64,000 nt of DNA from Kineosporia babensis (GCF_021129305.1 NZ_JAJOMB010000015.1:1-64000); one strand, 5' to 3'. Numbered from the stretch's first letter, positions 34,147-43,483 are shown. The notes: generated by a model not told the origin, from the sequence alone. Made by a program: numbers and translations.

Positions 34147-34157
34147 CTGATTAACTC

Positions 34158-35225
34158 TTAGAACAAAGACATCTGCCCCGCGTCAGCCAGCTCGGCCGCA
34201 TTACGGGCAGCCCGGCTGATCGTGGGCCGGGGGAGCGTGATCACCCTGTCCTTGTTCTCCGGACGGGAGCGCGGTCCCTGCCCGTAGACCCGCTCGCCGT
34301 ACCAGGAAGGCGGATCCCCACCGGTCAGCGCCCACAGCGAGGCGCCGAGCCGGATGTCACGGGCCCGCAGCGTTTCTTGCAGGCGGGCCGGATCCAGCGG
34401 CAGCGTCATCGTGGCGACCTTGGGAATGCGCAGGTCACGCCGCATCTCCATCAGGTGCTGGTTGCGGGCCACGTTGTCCCGGGCCTCCTGGCCGGCCAGC
34501 GCAGCGGTGGCGGCCGGGCCGATCAGCGCAGCAATGTCTTCTTCCCGGCCGTTGTCGAGCACCAGGTAGACGTTCTCAACCGTGTCGAACTCGGTGAGCA
34601 ACCTGGCCGCGCGCTTGGGCCCCACTCCGAAGGCCCCCGGCAGGTTGTCCGAGGCGTCCCCCCGCAGCGCGGCGAAGTCCTTGTACTGATCGGGACGTAC
34701 CCCGTACTGGGCCTGCAACCCCGACGGGTCGATCAGCGGCGATCCGTCGATCCCGCCGTTCATCACCCGCAGCACCGAGGTGTTGTCGTCGACCAGGGCG
34801 AACATGTCGCGGTCGCTGGTGACGACGGTGGAGCGGTAGCCGTGCCGGCGGGCGGCGCGCGCTGAGGAGGCCATCACGTCGTCGGCCTCGTAGCCCTTCG
34901 GCACCACCACGGTGATCCCGGCAGCGGCGAGAAAACCGGGGGCGGCATCGAGCTGGAGGCACAGGTCCTCGGACTTCTCCGGCCGGTGCGCCTTGTACCC
35001 GTCGTAGTCCCCGCGCCGCACCGACTCCCCGGCGGCGCAGTCGAAGCCCACCACCAGGGCATCCGGCCGCAGGCGGGCGGCGGCCGTGGCCAGGAAGCTG
35101 ATCAGCCCCTTGAGCGCCCAGACCGGGGCCCCGTCGGGATCGCGCAGGTCACCCTGGGACATCGCGTGGTGAGCGCGGTGCAGGAGGCTGTTGCCGTCGA
35201 CAGCCAGCAGCAGGGGAACGGGCAC
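34158..35225 (-). CDS. Stand-alone 5'-3' exonuclease (PolA N-terminal/FEN-like)
   Basis: A 355-residue nuclease resembling the 5'-3' exonuclease domain of DNA polymerase I. Metal-binding acidic motifs are in place: LAVDGNSLLHRAHH, VVGFDCA, GYEADDVMA, VTSDRDMFALVDD, and a helix-hairpin-helix region (RGDASDNLPGAFGVGPKRAA). It removes flaps or RNA primers. The C-terminus ends in QMSLF, which resembles the sliding-clamp binding motif QL[SD]LF. A perfect SOS box (35282-35297) lies 57 bases upstream. The GTG start has a weak ribosome binding site. Confidence 0.92.
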   Translation of the reverse strand: MPVPLLLAVDGNSLLHRAHHAMSQGDLRDPDGAPVWALKGLISFLATAAARLRPDALVVGFDCAAGESVRRGDYDGYKAHRPEKSEDLCLQLDAAPGFLAAAGITVVVPKGYEADDVMASSARAARRHGYRSTVVTSDRDMFALVDDNTSVLRVMNGGIDGSPLIDPSGLQAQYGVRPDQYKDFAALRGDASDNLPGAFGVGPKRAARLLTEFDTVENVYLVLDNGREEDIAALIGPAATAALAGQEARDNVARNQHLMEMRRDLRIPKVATMTLPLDPARLQETLRARDIRLGASLWALTGGDPPSWYGERVYGQGPRSRPENKDRVITLPRPTISRAARNAAELADAGQMSLF

Positions 35226-35281
35226 GTGCCCCAGGATGCCTCAGACGATCGCGTCGGCGCACGCTCCTGGCCCGGAAAATC

Positions 35282-35297
35282 TCGAACGAGTGTTCGA
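35282..35297. promoter_or_regulatory. SOS box between the exonuclease and MarR genes
   Basis: TCGAACGAGTGTTCGA is a perfect match to TCGAAC-N4-GTTCGA. It is 57 bases from the exonuclease start and about 108 bases from the MarR start, so the exonuclease is the likelier target. Confidence 0.9.
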
Positions 35298-35393
35298 CCT
35301 GCCTCGATCGAGTGAGCCGGATCACCCTGTCCGCCCGGGCTGCGGGAGGAACGGCCGGAGCGTCCGATCCCGCAGAATCCCAAAGAGCCTGGA

Positions 35394-35399
35394 TACAGT
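35394..35399 (+). promoter_or_regulatory. -10 element of a probably leaderless MarR mRNA
   Basis: TACAGT ends seven bases before GTG 35406. No -35 hexamer stands out, and no ribosome binding site lies between. Confidence 0.4.
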
Positions 35400-35405
35400 G
35401 TGCCG

Positions 35406-35924
35406 GTGAGCGAACCGCGGTGGCTGAGCGACGAGGAACAGAAGGCCTGGCGAAAGTTGGCCGCGGTCTTCACCCTGCTACCGGCATCTCTCGACGCCCA
35501 ACTGCAGCACGACGCCTCGCTCACCCACTTCGCCTACTTCGCCCTGGCGATGCTGTCCGAGGCGCCGGACCGCAAGCTGCGGATGAGCGAGCTGGCCGCC
35601 CGTTCCAGCAGTTCGCCCAGCCGGCTCTCGCACACCATCAGCCGGCTGGAGAACCGCGGCTACGTGCGCCGCTTCCGGGCCGCCGAGGACGGCCGCGGCC
35701 AGGTCGCGCAGCTCACCGACGAGGGGATGAACGCCCTGGTCGGGATGGCGCCGGGGCACGTGGAGGCGGTCCAGCGGTTCGTCTTCGACGCGCTCAGCAC
35801 CGAGCAGGTGCAGCAGCTGAACGAGATCTCCACGGCCATCCTGGGCAAGCTCGACCCGGACGGCACGCTGGTGCCCCCGCCGCCGCTGAACAACTCCGGT
35901 AGCTCGGGCGGCGGCGAGGGCTGA
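35406..35924 (+). CDS. MarR-family transcriptional regulator
   Basis: A 172-residue regulator. The winged helix (LRMSELAARSSSSPSRLSHT, ISRLENRGYVRR) and the wing (AAEDGRGQVAQLTDEG) are typical. The tail (PPPPLNNSGSSGGGEG) is flexible. Target and ligand are unknown. A GTG six bases earlier (35400) is an alternative start. It ends three bases before the convergent hrpA gene ends. Confidence 0.9.
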   Translation: MSEPRWLSDEEQKAWRKLAAVFTLLPASLDAQLQHDASLTHFAYFALAMLSEAPDRKLRMSELAARSSSSPSRLSHTISRLENRGYVRRFRAAEDGRGQVAQLTDEGMNALVGMAPGHVEAVQRFVFDALSTEQVQQLNEISTAILGKLDPDGTLVPPPPLNNSGSSGGGEG

Positions 35925-35927
35925 ACC

Positions 35928-38900
35928 TCAGCGCAGGTCGCTGATCGCCTTCCGGACCCGCTGCTCCGACACCGGGTAGGCGGTCTTCAGCCCGGAGCCG
36001 AACAGGCTCACCCGCAGCTCCTCCAGCATCCAGCGCACGCCGATCACGTCGTCCTCGCGCCGCCGGGACGGGGGTAGCTGGGCCACCGTCTCCTGGAACT
36101 CCGAGCGCAGCGCCAGCACCTGTTCCTGGAAACCGCGGTCGCGCTGGTGACGTTCGGGCAGCTTCTCCAGCCGGCGCTGCATGGCCTGCAGATAACGGAC
36201 GAGGTCCGCCAGTTTGGTCGCGCCGGTTGCGGTGACGAATCCGGGGAAGACCAGAGCGGCCAGCTGTGAGCGCAGGTCGGTCAGCCCCGGCAGCAGGGCC
36301 GGGCTGGACGTCGACTTCAGCGCCAGCTCGATCTCCCGGGCCAGGCCGAGGATCGTCGCGGTGGTGGCGAGCACGGTGGTCACCTCGGGGTGCACCTCCT
36401 GCCGCACCTCCAGCAGCAGCCGCTCGAACCCGGCCTGGTCCCAGGCCGGGCCGCCCGCCTGGTCCACCAGATTGTCGATCGCCGCGCCCAGGCAGTCGTC
36501 GAACAGGTCGGACGGGGTCTTGTGCGGGGCCTGGGCCAGCGCCAGCTTCTGCCGGTTGCTCAGCCGGGCCAGCACCGGCTTGGCCGGCGAGGCGATGTTC
36601 AGCATGATCAGCCGGCGGGTGCCGGCCTTCATCGAGCGCCGCTGATCGCCCTGGTCCTCCAGCACCTTCACGTCGACCGCCTCGCCCCGGTCCACCAGCG
36701 CCGGATACCCCTGCACGGTGAGCCCGGCCGACTTGTGCTCGACGTGGCGCGGGATCGTCCCGACCGTCCAGGTCTTCAGGCCCTTGGACTCGGTCTGCGC
36801 GACCGCGGAGGAGATCTCCTGGCGCAGCTTGGGCCGGAGCTTCTCGCGCAGCTTGGCCAGGCTCTTGTCCTCACCCAGCCGGGCCCCCTTCTCGTCGTGC
36901 ACCCGGAAGGTGACCTTCAGGTGATCGGGCACCTTGGCCAGGTCCCACGAGCCCTCCGGGATGTCCACCCCGGTGAGCTCGTACAGCTCGTCCTCCAGGG
37001 CCGGGAACAGCGGCTCGGAGCCAGGTTCGGTGTCGGCCAGCCGCTCCAGCACCCCCTTGGCCCGATCCGGGGCCGGGGTCAGGCTCTTGCGCAGCGGCTT
37101 GGGCAGCGACCGGATCAGCTCGGTGACCAGTTCCTGCCGCAGACCCGGGATCTGCCACTCGAAGTCCTGCTCGCGCACCTGGTTCAGGGCCGCCAATGGC
37201 AGGTGCACGGTGACCCCGTCGGCCGCGGTACCGGGCTCGAACTGGTACGTCACCTTCAGGTCGAGCCCGCCGGCCCGCCAGGTGGCCGGGTAGTCCTCGG
37301 CCGAGACCTTGGGGGCCTCGGGTGCGAACAACATGGACGTCCAGAAGCTGAGCTGGTCGGGGCGCTCGCGGCGGGCCTTCTTCCACCACGAGTCGAAGTG
37401 CGCCACCGAGACCACGTCGGCCGGGACCCGCTGGTCGTAGAAGTCGAACAGGATCTCGTCGTCCACCACGATGTCGCGGCGGCGCACCTTCTCCTCCAGC
37501 GACTCCACATCGCCCAGCAGCTTGCGGTTCTCGTGGAAGAACGCATGGCTGGTCCGCCACTCACCCTCGACCAGGGCGTGCCGGATGAACAGCTCGCGGG
37601 ACAGCTCCGGATCGATCCGGCCGTAGCCCACCGTGCGCCCGACCACCACCGGAATGCCGTACAGCGTGACCCTTTCGGTGGCCACCACCGAGCCGCGTTT
37701 CTTCTCCCAGCGCGGCTCGCTGTAGTGCCGCTTGACCAGGTGCCCACCCAGTCGCTCGATCCACAACGGGTCGATCCGGGCGGCGGTGCGGCCCCACAGG
37801 CGGGAGGTCTCGACCAGTTCACCGACCATCACCCAGCGCGGGGTGCTGCGGAACAGCGCCGACCCGGGCTGGATGGCGAACTTGGCGCTGCGCGCACCCA
37901 GATACTCCCGGGTCTCGGCCTCTTTCAGCCCGACCTGGGAAAGCAGCCCGGCAAGCAACGAGAGATGAACCTTCTCCGCCTGGGAGTCGGAAACCGGCTC
38001 CAGGACATCCTCAATCTCTTCCACATCCACTGCTTCGGGATCGAAGCTGGACGTGGCCCGCCCACCGGCCACCCGAATTCCCGCGCTGCGCAGCACCTGC
38101 CGCAGCTGACCGTGCAGGTCCTGCCACTCCCGGATGCGCTGGCTGTGCAGGAACTCGTCGCGGCACATCCGCCGGAAGCGCCCGGAGCCGTACTCCTTCT
38201 GCTTGCCGCCCACGTAGTTCCACAGGTTCACGTAGCTCAGGAAGTCCGAGCGCTGGTCCTTGAACCGGGCGTGCGACTGGTCGGCCTGGGCCTGCTTGTC
38301 GGTCGGCCGCTCGCGCGGGTCCTGGATCGACAGCGCCGATACGATCACCAGCACGTCGGCCAGGCAACCGTTACGGTCGGCCTCGACCAGCATCCGGGCC
38401 AGCCGCGGGTCCACCGGGAGCTGGGCCAGCGTTCGGCCCATCCCGGTCAGCCGTTTGCGTTCCTCCGTCTGTTCCGGGTCTATGGCCCCGAGCTCGTGCA
38501 ACAGGGCCACGCCGTCCTTGATCTGGCGCGGGTCCGGCGGGTCGAGGAACGGGAACTTCGCCACGTCGCCCAGGTTCAGCGACGTCATCTGCAGGATGAC
38601 CGCGGCCAGGTTGGTCCGCAGGATCTCCGGATCGGTGAACTGCGGCCGGTTCTCGAAGTCGTCCTCGCTGTACAGCCGGATGCAGATGCCGTCCGAAAGC
38701 CGGCCGCACCGGCCCTTGCGCTGGTTCGCCGAGGCCTGCGAGACCGGCTCGATCGGCAGCCGCTGCACCTTGGTCCGGAAGCTGTACCGGCTGATCCGGG
38801 CCGTGCCCGGGTCGATCACGTACCTGATTCCCGGCACCGTGAGCGAGGTCTCGGCCACGTTGGTGGCCAGCACGATCCGCCGGCCGGTGTGCGGTGCGAA

Positions 38901-39938
38901 GACCTTGTGCTGCTCGGCCGCGCTGAGCCGGGCGTACAGCGGCACCACTTCGGTGTTCGCGCCCACGTGCCGGTTGAGAGCCTCTGCCGCGTCACGGATC
39001 TCGCGCTCACCGCTGAAGAACACGAGCACGTCGCCCGGGCCCTCGGCCTCGAGCTCGTCGACCGCCTCGATCACCGCCTCGAGCGGGTCGCGGGTGACCT
39101 CGGTGGTGACACCTTCCTCATCGGTTTCCTCGGACAGCACCAGCGGGCGGTAGCGGACCTCGACCGGATAGGTCCGGCCGGAGACCTCGATGATCGGGGC
39201 GTCGTCGAAATGCCGGGAGAAGGCCTGTGGATCGATCGTGGCCGAGGTGATCACGATCTTGAGATCCGGCCGCCGGGGCAGCAGTTGCTTGAGGTAGCCG
39301 AGCAGGAAGTCGATGTTGAGGCTGCGCTCGTGCGCCTCGTCGATGATGATCGTGTCGTAGCGCGAGAGCAGCCGGTCGCGCTGCATCTCGGCCAGCAGGA
39401 TGCCGTCGGTCATCAGCTTGACCAGCGTCGCCTCGCTCGCCTGGTCGGTGAAACGGACGGTGTAGCCGATGGTTTCGCCGACCTCGCCACCGAGTTCCTC
39501 GGCGATCCGCTCGGAGACCGAACGGGCGGCCAGCCGCCGCGGCTGGGTGTGCCCGATCATCCCGCGCACCCCGCGGCCCAGCTCCAGGCAGATCTTGGGC
39601 AGCTGGGTGGTCTTGCCCGAGCCGGTTTCCCCGGCGACGATCACCACCTGGTTCTCGGCGATCGCCTTGAGCAGGTCGTCCCGGCGCTGGCTGACCGGTA
39701 GCTGCTCGGGGTAGCTGACGGCCGGGACCGAGGCCCGGCGGTGCTCCACCCGAGCCTTGGCGGCAGCGATCTCCCGCTCGATCTGCGCGAGTTCGGTGCT
39801 CTTCTCCTCCTCGGTGCGCCGTCGGGAGTGCAACACCGAGTCGAGCCGCCGGCCCAGCCGGCGCTCGTCGCTCAGGGATACCAGATTCAGGTCGGTCCGC
39901 AGCTGGTTTACAGCTGAAACCCAGGTTTGTGTGCTCAT
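35928..39938 (-). CDS. hrpA: ATP-dependent RNA helicase HrpA (DEAH box)
   Basis: A 1336-residue helicase, the full bacterial HrpA length. Walker A (GETGSGKTT) is near residue 99 and the DEAH box (IIDEAHERSLNIDFLLGYLK) near 200. Motif VI (QRKGRCGRLSDG) is followed by HA2 and OB-like domains and the long HrpA-specific C-terminal half. HrpA is known to disassemble stalled ribosomes. The gene stands alone, divergent from the Rieske gene across 97 bases. Confidence 0.95.
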   Translation of the reverse strand: MSTQTWVSAVNQLRTDLNLVSLSDERRLGRRLDSVLHSRRRTEEEKSTELAQIEREIAAAKARVEHRRASVPAVSYPEQLPVSQRRDDLLKAIAENQVVIVAGETGSGKTTQLPKICLELGRGVRGMIGHTQPRRLAARSVSERIAEELGGEVGETIGYTVRFTDQASEATLVKLMTDGILLAEMQRDRLLSRYDTIIIDEAHERSLNIDFLLGYLKQLLPRRPDLKIVITSATIDPQAFSRHFDDAPIIEVSGRTYPVEVRYRPLVLSEETDEEGVTTEVTRDPLEAVIEAVDELEAEGPGDVLVFFSGEREIRDAAEALNRHVGANTEVVPLYARLSAAEQHKVFAPHTGRRIVLATNVAETSLTVPGIRYVIDPGTARISRYSFRTKVQRLPIEPVSQASANQRKGRCGRLSDGICIRLYSEDDFENRPQFTDPEILRTNLAAVILQMTSLNLGDVAKFPFLDPPDPRQIKDGVALLHELGAIDPEQTEERKRLTGMGRTLAQLPVDPRLARMLVEADRNGCLADVLVIVSALSIQDPRERPTDKQAQADQSHARFKDQRSDFLSYVNLWNYVGGKQKEYGSGRFRRMCRDEFLHSQRIREWQDLHGQLRQVLRSAGIRVAGGRATSSFDPEAVDVEEIEDVLEPVSDSQAEKVHLSLLAGLLSQVGLKEAETREYLGARSAKFAIQPGSALFRSTPRWVMVGELVETSRLWGRTAARIDPLWIERLGGHLVKRHYSEPRWEKKRGSVVATERVTLYGIPVVVGRTVGYGRIDPELSRELFIRHALVEGEWRTSHAFFHENRKLLGDVESLEEKVRRRDIVVDDEILFDFYDQRVPADVVSVAHFDSWWKKARRERPDQLSFWTSMLFAPEAPKVSAEDYPATWRAGGLDLKVTYQFEPGTAADGVTVHLPLAALNQVREQDFEWQIPGLRQELVTELIRSLPKPLRKSLTPAPDRAKGVLERLADTEPGSEPLFPALEDELYELTGVDIPEGSWDLAKVPDHLKVTFRVHDEKGARLGEDKSLAKLREKLRPKLRQEISSAVAQTESKGLKTWTVGTIPRHVEHKSAGLTVQGYPALVDRGEAVDVKVLEDQGDQRRSMKAGTRRLIMLNIASPAKPVLARLSNRQKLALAQAPHKTPSDLFDDCLGAAIDNLVDQAGGPAWDQAGFERLLLEVRQEVHPEVTTVLATTATILGLAREIELALKSTSSPALLPGLTDLRSQLAALVFPGFVTATGATKLADLVRYLQAMQRRLEKLPERHQRDRGFQEQVLALRSEFQETVAQLPPSRRREDDVIGVRWMLEELRVSLFGSGLKTAYPVSEQRVRKAISDLR

Positions 39939-39970
39939 CTGCGCGAAATCCTAGACACCACAGGGAAAAC

Positions 39971-40001
39971 TTGCGTGGCCGGGTGGCCTTGTCATTACTA
40001 T
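39971..40001 (+). promoter_or_regulatory. Possible promoter of the Rieske gene
   Basis: TACTAT (39996-40001) is a good -10. TTGCGT (39971-39976) is a poor -35, with a 19-base spacer. Confidence 0.35.
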
Positions 40002-40035
40002 TTTCATCTTCAACGACCTCTTGGGAGGATCTACC

Positions 40036-40545
40036 ATGACTGCAACCCTCCGCAGCACCGGAGAGAAGCAGCCCGCCGCCGAAGCCGCGTCCACCGGCTT
40101 CAGCCGCCGCCGGGCGATGACCGTCTGCTCCCTCACCCTGCTGGGGGCCGCGGGCCTGGCCGCCTGCGGCGGTGGCAGCGACGACGAGGCCTCCACGGGT
40201 ACCGGCACCAGTGCCCCCGAGAGCTCGGGCAGCTCCGGCGGCTCGGCCGGTGGCCAGACCATCGCCGCCGTGTCCGACATCGCCGAGGGTGAGGCCGCCG
40301 GGTTCGAGCTGGACGGTGACCCGATCATCGTGGCGATGCCGGCCGCCGAACAGCCGGTGGCCTTCTCCGCGGTCTGCCCGCACCAGGGCGCGACCGTCCA
40401 GGTCCAGGGTGACCAGCTCGTCTGCCCGCTGCACAATTCGATCTTCGAGAAGGACACGGGCGCTTTCGTCTCAGGTCCGGCGGACGGCCAGGGGCTGACC
40501 CCGGTCGAGGTCTCGGTCGAGAACGGGAACATCGTCACGTCCTGA
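40036..40545 (+). CDS. Tat-exported Rieske [2Fe-2S] lipoprotein
   Basis: A 169-residue protein. A twin-arginine signal (SRRRAMTVCSLTLLGA) ends in a lipobox with Cys44. A Gly/Ser linker follows to about residue 74. The Rieske ligands are Cys114 and His116 (CPHQGAT) and Cys130 and His133 (CPLHNS). It is a membrane-anchored electron carrier outside the cell. No cytochrome b is nearby, so its partner is unknown. The ATG follows gggaggat. Confidence 0.93.
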   Translation: MTATLRSTGEKQPAAEAASTGFSRRRAMTVCSLTLLGAAGLAACGGGSDDEASTGTGTSAPESSGSSGGSAGGQTIAAVSDIAEGEAAGFELDGDPIIVAMPAAEQPVAFSAVCPHQGATVQVQGDQLVCPLHNSIFEKDTGAFVSGPADGQGLTPVEVSVENGNIVTS

Positions 40546-40573
40546 CCCATTCCCTGCTCATCGTCGCAGGATC

Positions 40574-40615
40574 CAGGCGCCGGGCCCGGCAAGTCAAACG
40601 ACTTACCGGGCCTGG
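40574..40615. terminator. Terminator between the Rieske gene and the convergent secreted-protein gene
   Basis: Inner stem gcccggcaagtc/gacttaccgggc (one mismatch) around the loop aaac, with outer pairs ccagg/cctgg. It overlaps the end of the next gene. Confidence 0.75.
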
Positions 40616-42942
40616 CGGGTGAGCTCGATCGTCCCCCGGGCGCGGGTCGGCTCGGTGGGGGAGATCAGAGTGCCGGCGCCGTCCACCGCCCGGGCCGTCA
40701 GCTCCCAGGTGTACTGCCCCTGGGCCAGGCGGGTACCCCCGCCGGAACGGCCGTCCCAGACCACACCGCGCAGGCTCCCGTCGCTTATCGTCCGGGAGCC
40801 GTCGGGCGCAGTGACCTTGATGGTGCGCACCACCCGTCCGGCGGGGCCCACAATTCGCAGCGTGGCGTCGCGGATCGGACGCGTCACGTCGAACTGCGGC
40901 TGCCACAGGTCGTACTTGCCGTCCCCGTCCGGAGTGAAACCCAGGGGAGCGGCCGGCGCGATCAGACGGGGGCGTAAGTCCACCGCGAACGGCAGCCGCT
41001 GCAGCAACACCTCGCTACCGAAGACCCCCCGCACCTCCCGGGCCACAAGATTGCCGTCCAGGGCGAAGCGAGTGGTGGCGCCGGGCAGCACGACGGGGGT
41101 AGAGCCCGGAGCCGAGAGATCGATCAGGCTCAACGCCTCGCCGTCCCGCCAGGCCAGCACGTTCTCCCGCAGGGTCAGGCCGGTGATCGGCTGTGGATCC
41201 GAGCCGATGATCAGGCCCAGGCCGGTGTCCACGTCGCGGATCTGTCCGGTGCGCAGGTTCTGCACCGAGATCCGGCCACCGTCACAGCTGGTCCAGGCGG
41301 CGGTACCGGCCCAGATCGCCACCTGCGGCGCCTTCGGGCACTTGCTGGTGTCGAGACGGACCGGCAGCGGGCGATCGGCGTTGACCGACCACACCCCGGC
41401 CAGGTCGGCGCCGCTCTCGTCGGTCCCGCCCTCCGGCACCGAATAGACGATGTCGGGCCCGAACAGGTCGTCGTCCCCGCCGAGCGCGGCCGCGGCCGGC
41501 TCGGTCCAGACCAGTTCCCCGTCCGGCCGGAACACCTGCCCCGCCACCAGGGTGTACGCCCCGGAGACCAGCGGCTCCACGTCGGTGACCCGGGCGCGGC
41601 CCTGGCCGGGAACCTGCACGAAGCGCTGGGCGACCACGGCAGTGGTGCGGCCCTGATCGATCAGCTGCCACTGCGTGGCGGTGCCGGGGTTCTGCAGGAC
41701 GCCGCGGCCGGCCGAGTACGAGATCGGGACAGCAGAAGTGCTTTTGGACGGGAAGCCCGCCAGTTGCCGCAGCCGGGTCTTCGTGCCCAGCGCGATCGGG
41801 TCCGGCTCGGCGTCGAGCAGATTGCCGTAGACCGCGGCCGCCTGCGGACGAGCGGCGGAGCGGTCGGTGTAGTGCAGAGCACCGGCCGACAGGGCCCAGG
41901 AGGTGAGGGGATAACGCGCGGGCGGGATCTGGGCGATTTTCGTCACCGACCGGCCCTGGATCAGCACCACCGCCGGGTGACGTCCGCTGGCGGCCGTGTA
42001 GAAGCGGTCGCTGACCATGTCCAGCCCGGAGCCGGCGGTCACCCCCTTGGGCAGGACCACCCGAACGACCTTCTTGATGCCGCTCGTCCGGTGCTCCAGG
42101 ACCCAGCGTCCTCGGTAGCGCACGATCCGGCCGGCCCGATCACCGAACTGCAACCATTTCCCCGCGCCTCCGGCGGCGATCTTCCCGTCGGGGCCGAGCT
42201 GCGTGTACGGCGTGGTCGCCTCGCCGCCCCGAGGCTTCTCCCGCACCGCCAGGGAGCGTGCATCGCTCTTGGTCACGTCTTCACCGGTGGCCAGATCCAG
42301 CCGGTTCTCCTGGGGGTAGGTATTACCCCTACGCCCGCCGCCGAGCTCGTACCAGGTCAGCAGCCCTCCGGCCACGCTCAGCCGGACCAGCGAGCCGTCG
42401 CGCGTGGGTACCCCCGCCCCGGGCCGCTCCGTCAGCTTCATCGAACCGTCCGGACCGGTCAGCGCTCCGGTGTAGACGACGGGCGGAGAGTCTGATCCTT
42501 CGGCGGATGCCTGCCACACCGCTATCCCGTCCTCCGACGCCCCGATCAGCCGCGTCGCAGTAGGGGCCGGGTGCCCCAGCATCTTGAGGGTGGCCTCGGG
42601 CTGCACCGTGCGCGCAGCCAGGGCTTCGGCGCGGGTACGGACGGGTTCGTCGGCGCTCCCGGGGGCATTGACCGCTCCGGTGAGGATCAGCGACAGGGCC
42701 AGCGTGGCAGGGAAGAGGTGGATGTAGCGGAACGGGTACCCGCGCGGGCTTTTCTCGGGGGTAGGGGGTTCGCCTGGCGGAGTGGTGTGAACGACCTCCA
42801 GGTCGGTGTCCAGGCGGACCTCGAGGTCGGGCGCGCTGCGGGGGCGGACAACCACGCTGGGCCGCGGAGTCGTCTGAGCGTCTTGCGCCTGGGATCCGGA
42901 CACCTGGGAATGGTGCTCCGCGATCAGGACGGATGCACGCAC
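40603..42942 (-). CDS. Large exported protein, paralogue A (beta-propeller-like with FlgD-like C-terminus)
   Basis: A 779-residue protein I cannot assign to a named family. Residues 1-73 are hydrophilic and cytoplasmic. A signal-anchor lies at about 75-92 (LFPATLALSLILTGAV). The long outside region has repeated beta-rich segments ending in W or Y-rich strands (WQASAEGS, LTWYELGG, AVWSV-like), as in propellers. From about residue 667, LGFTPDGDGKYDLWQPQFDV opens an FlgD/Ig-like domain that also holds VVWDGRSGGGTRLAQGQYTW. A Cys pair (CPKAPQ...TSCDG) is shared with paralogue B. The GTG start is weak. The dispersed 46-bp repeat falls within residues 90-110. Confidence 0.7.
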   Translation of the reverse strand: MRASVLIAEHHSQVSGSQAQDAQTTPRPSVVVRPRSAPDLEVRLDTDLEVVHTTPPGEPPTPEKSPRGYPFRYIHLFPATLALSLILTGAVNAPGSADEPVRTRAEALAARTVQPEATLKMLGHPAPTATRLIGASEDGIAVWQASAEGSDSPPVVYTGALTGPDGSMKLTERPGAGVPTRDGSLVRLSVAGGLLTWYELGGGRRGNTYPQENRLDLATGEDVTKSDARSLAVREKPRGGEATTPYTQLGPDGKIAAGGAGKWLQFGDRAGRIVRYRGRWVLEHRTSGIKKVVRVVLPKGVTAGSGLDMVSDRFYTAASGRHPAVVLIQGRSVTKIAQIPPARYPLTSWALSAGALHYTDRSAARPQAAAVYGNLLDAEPDPIALGTKTRLRQLAGFPSKSTSAVPISYSAGRGVLQNPGTATQWQLIDQGRTTAVVAQRFVQVPGQGRARVTDVEPLVSGAYTLVAGQVFRPDGELVWTEPAAAALGGDDDLFGPDIVYSVPEGGTDESGADLAGVWSVNADRPLPVRLDTSKCPKAPQVAIWAGTAAWTSCDGGRISVQNLRTGQIRDVDTGLGLIIGSDPQPITGLTLRENVLAWRDGEALSLIDLSAPGSTPVVLPGATTRFALDGNLVAREVRGVFGSEVLLQRLPFAVDLRPRLIAPAAPLGFTPDGDGKYDLWQPQFDVTRPIRDATLRIVGPAGRVVRTIKVTAPDGSRTISDGSLRGVVWDGRSGGGTRLAQGQYTWELTARAVDGAGTLISPTEPTRARGTIELTRQAR
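42622..42667. repeat. 46-bp dispersed repeat, copy 2
   Basis: The partner of 3891-3936 (42 of 46 positions equal, the last 28 identical). Here it encodes part of the mature N-terminus of paralogue A on the minus strand (APGSADEPV region). Confidence 0.8.
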
Positions 42943-43078
42943 CTCACCGGCCCATATTCGGTGGACGTCAGCTCAGACCGGGGCGGCGCCCGGCCTTGCC
43001 CTGGACCCGCCGCATCTGTTGCCCCACGGGGGATTTGCCCGTACCGCAACCCGGTCCGCGCGGTTACCGCAACCTGAT

Positions 43079-43117
43079 GGTGGGCCCGGCCGTCCCCCCT
43101 GGTCGGCCGGGCCCACC
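43079..43117. terminator. Terminator after the small secreted ORF
   Basis: A perfect 14-bp stem (ggtgggcccggccg / cggccgggcccacc) with an 11-base loop. On the minus strand it follows the stop of the 43133-43336 ORF by 16 bases. Confidence 0.8.
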
Positions 43118-43132
43118 GTCTGTGGGGCGGAC

Positions 43133-43336
43133 TCAGCCGGGCAGCAGCGCCGCCCAGCGGGCCAGACTCAGGTCGAAGATGCGGATCGGCTCGCCGAGGT
43201 CCTGAGCCTGCAGAGCGTTGGGGCCGAGCGTGGTGGCCGGCAGCAGGGCCAGGGCGATCAGGAGTTGCAGAGCCCGGCGGGGGCGGGAGACCGGACGGGT
43301 GGAGACGGGCCTGCTGCGCAGGAATGACGTGGGCAT
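43133..43336 (-). CDS. Small exported protein (67 aa) between the paralogues
   Basis: It has a basic N-terminus (RSRPVSTRPVSRPRRA), a hydrophobic signal core (LQLLIALALLPATTLG) and a short mature part ending in RIFDLSLARWAALLPG. I do not recognise it. The terminator 16 bases after its stop supports a real transcribed gene. The ATG at 43336 has only gggga, rather far upstream. A longer version starting at 43459 is open but looks less natural. Confidence 0.5.
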   Translation of the reverse strand: MPTSFLRSRPVSTRPVSRPRRALQLLIALALLPATTLGPNALQAQDLGEPIRIFDLSLARWAALLPG

Positions 43337-43483
43337 GAAAAGAAATCCCCGTAGAGGTGGTGGAATCAGCCTGGGTACCGGTGAGAGGACCGGTGCCTGC
43401 ACACGGGAAGTGACGTGGTCCGACTTCCCCGAACGCGCGGCGATGACGGTGAAGAGCATGCCGGTTCAAGAATTCTCACGCAC

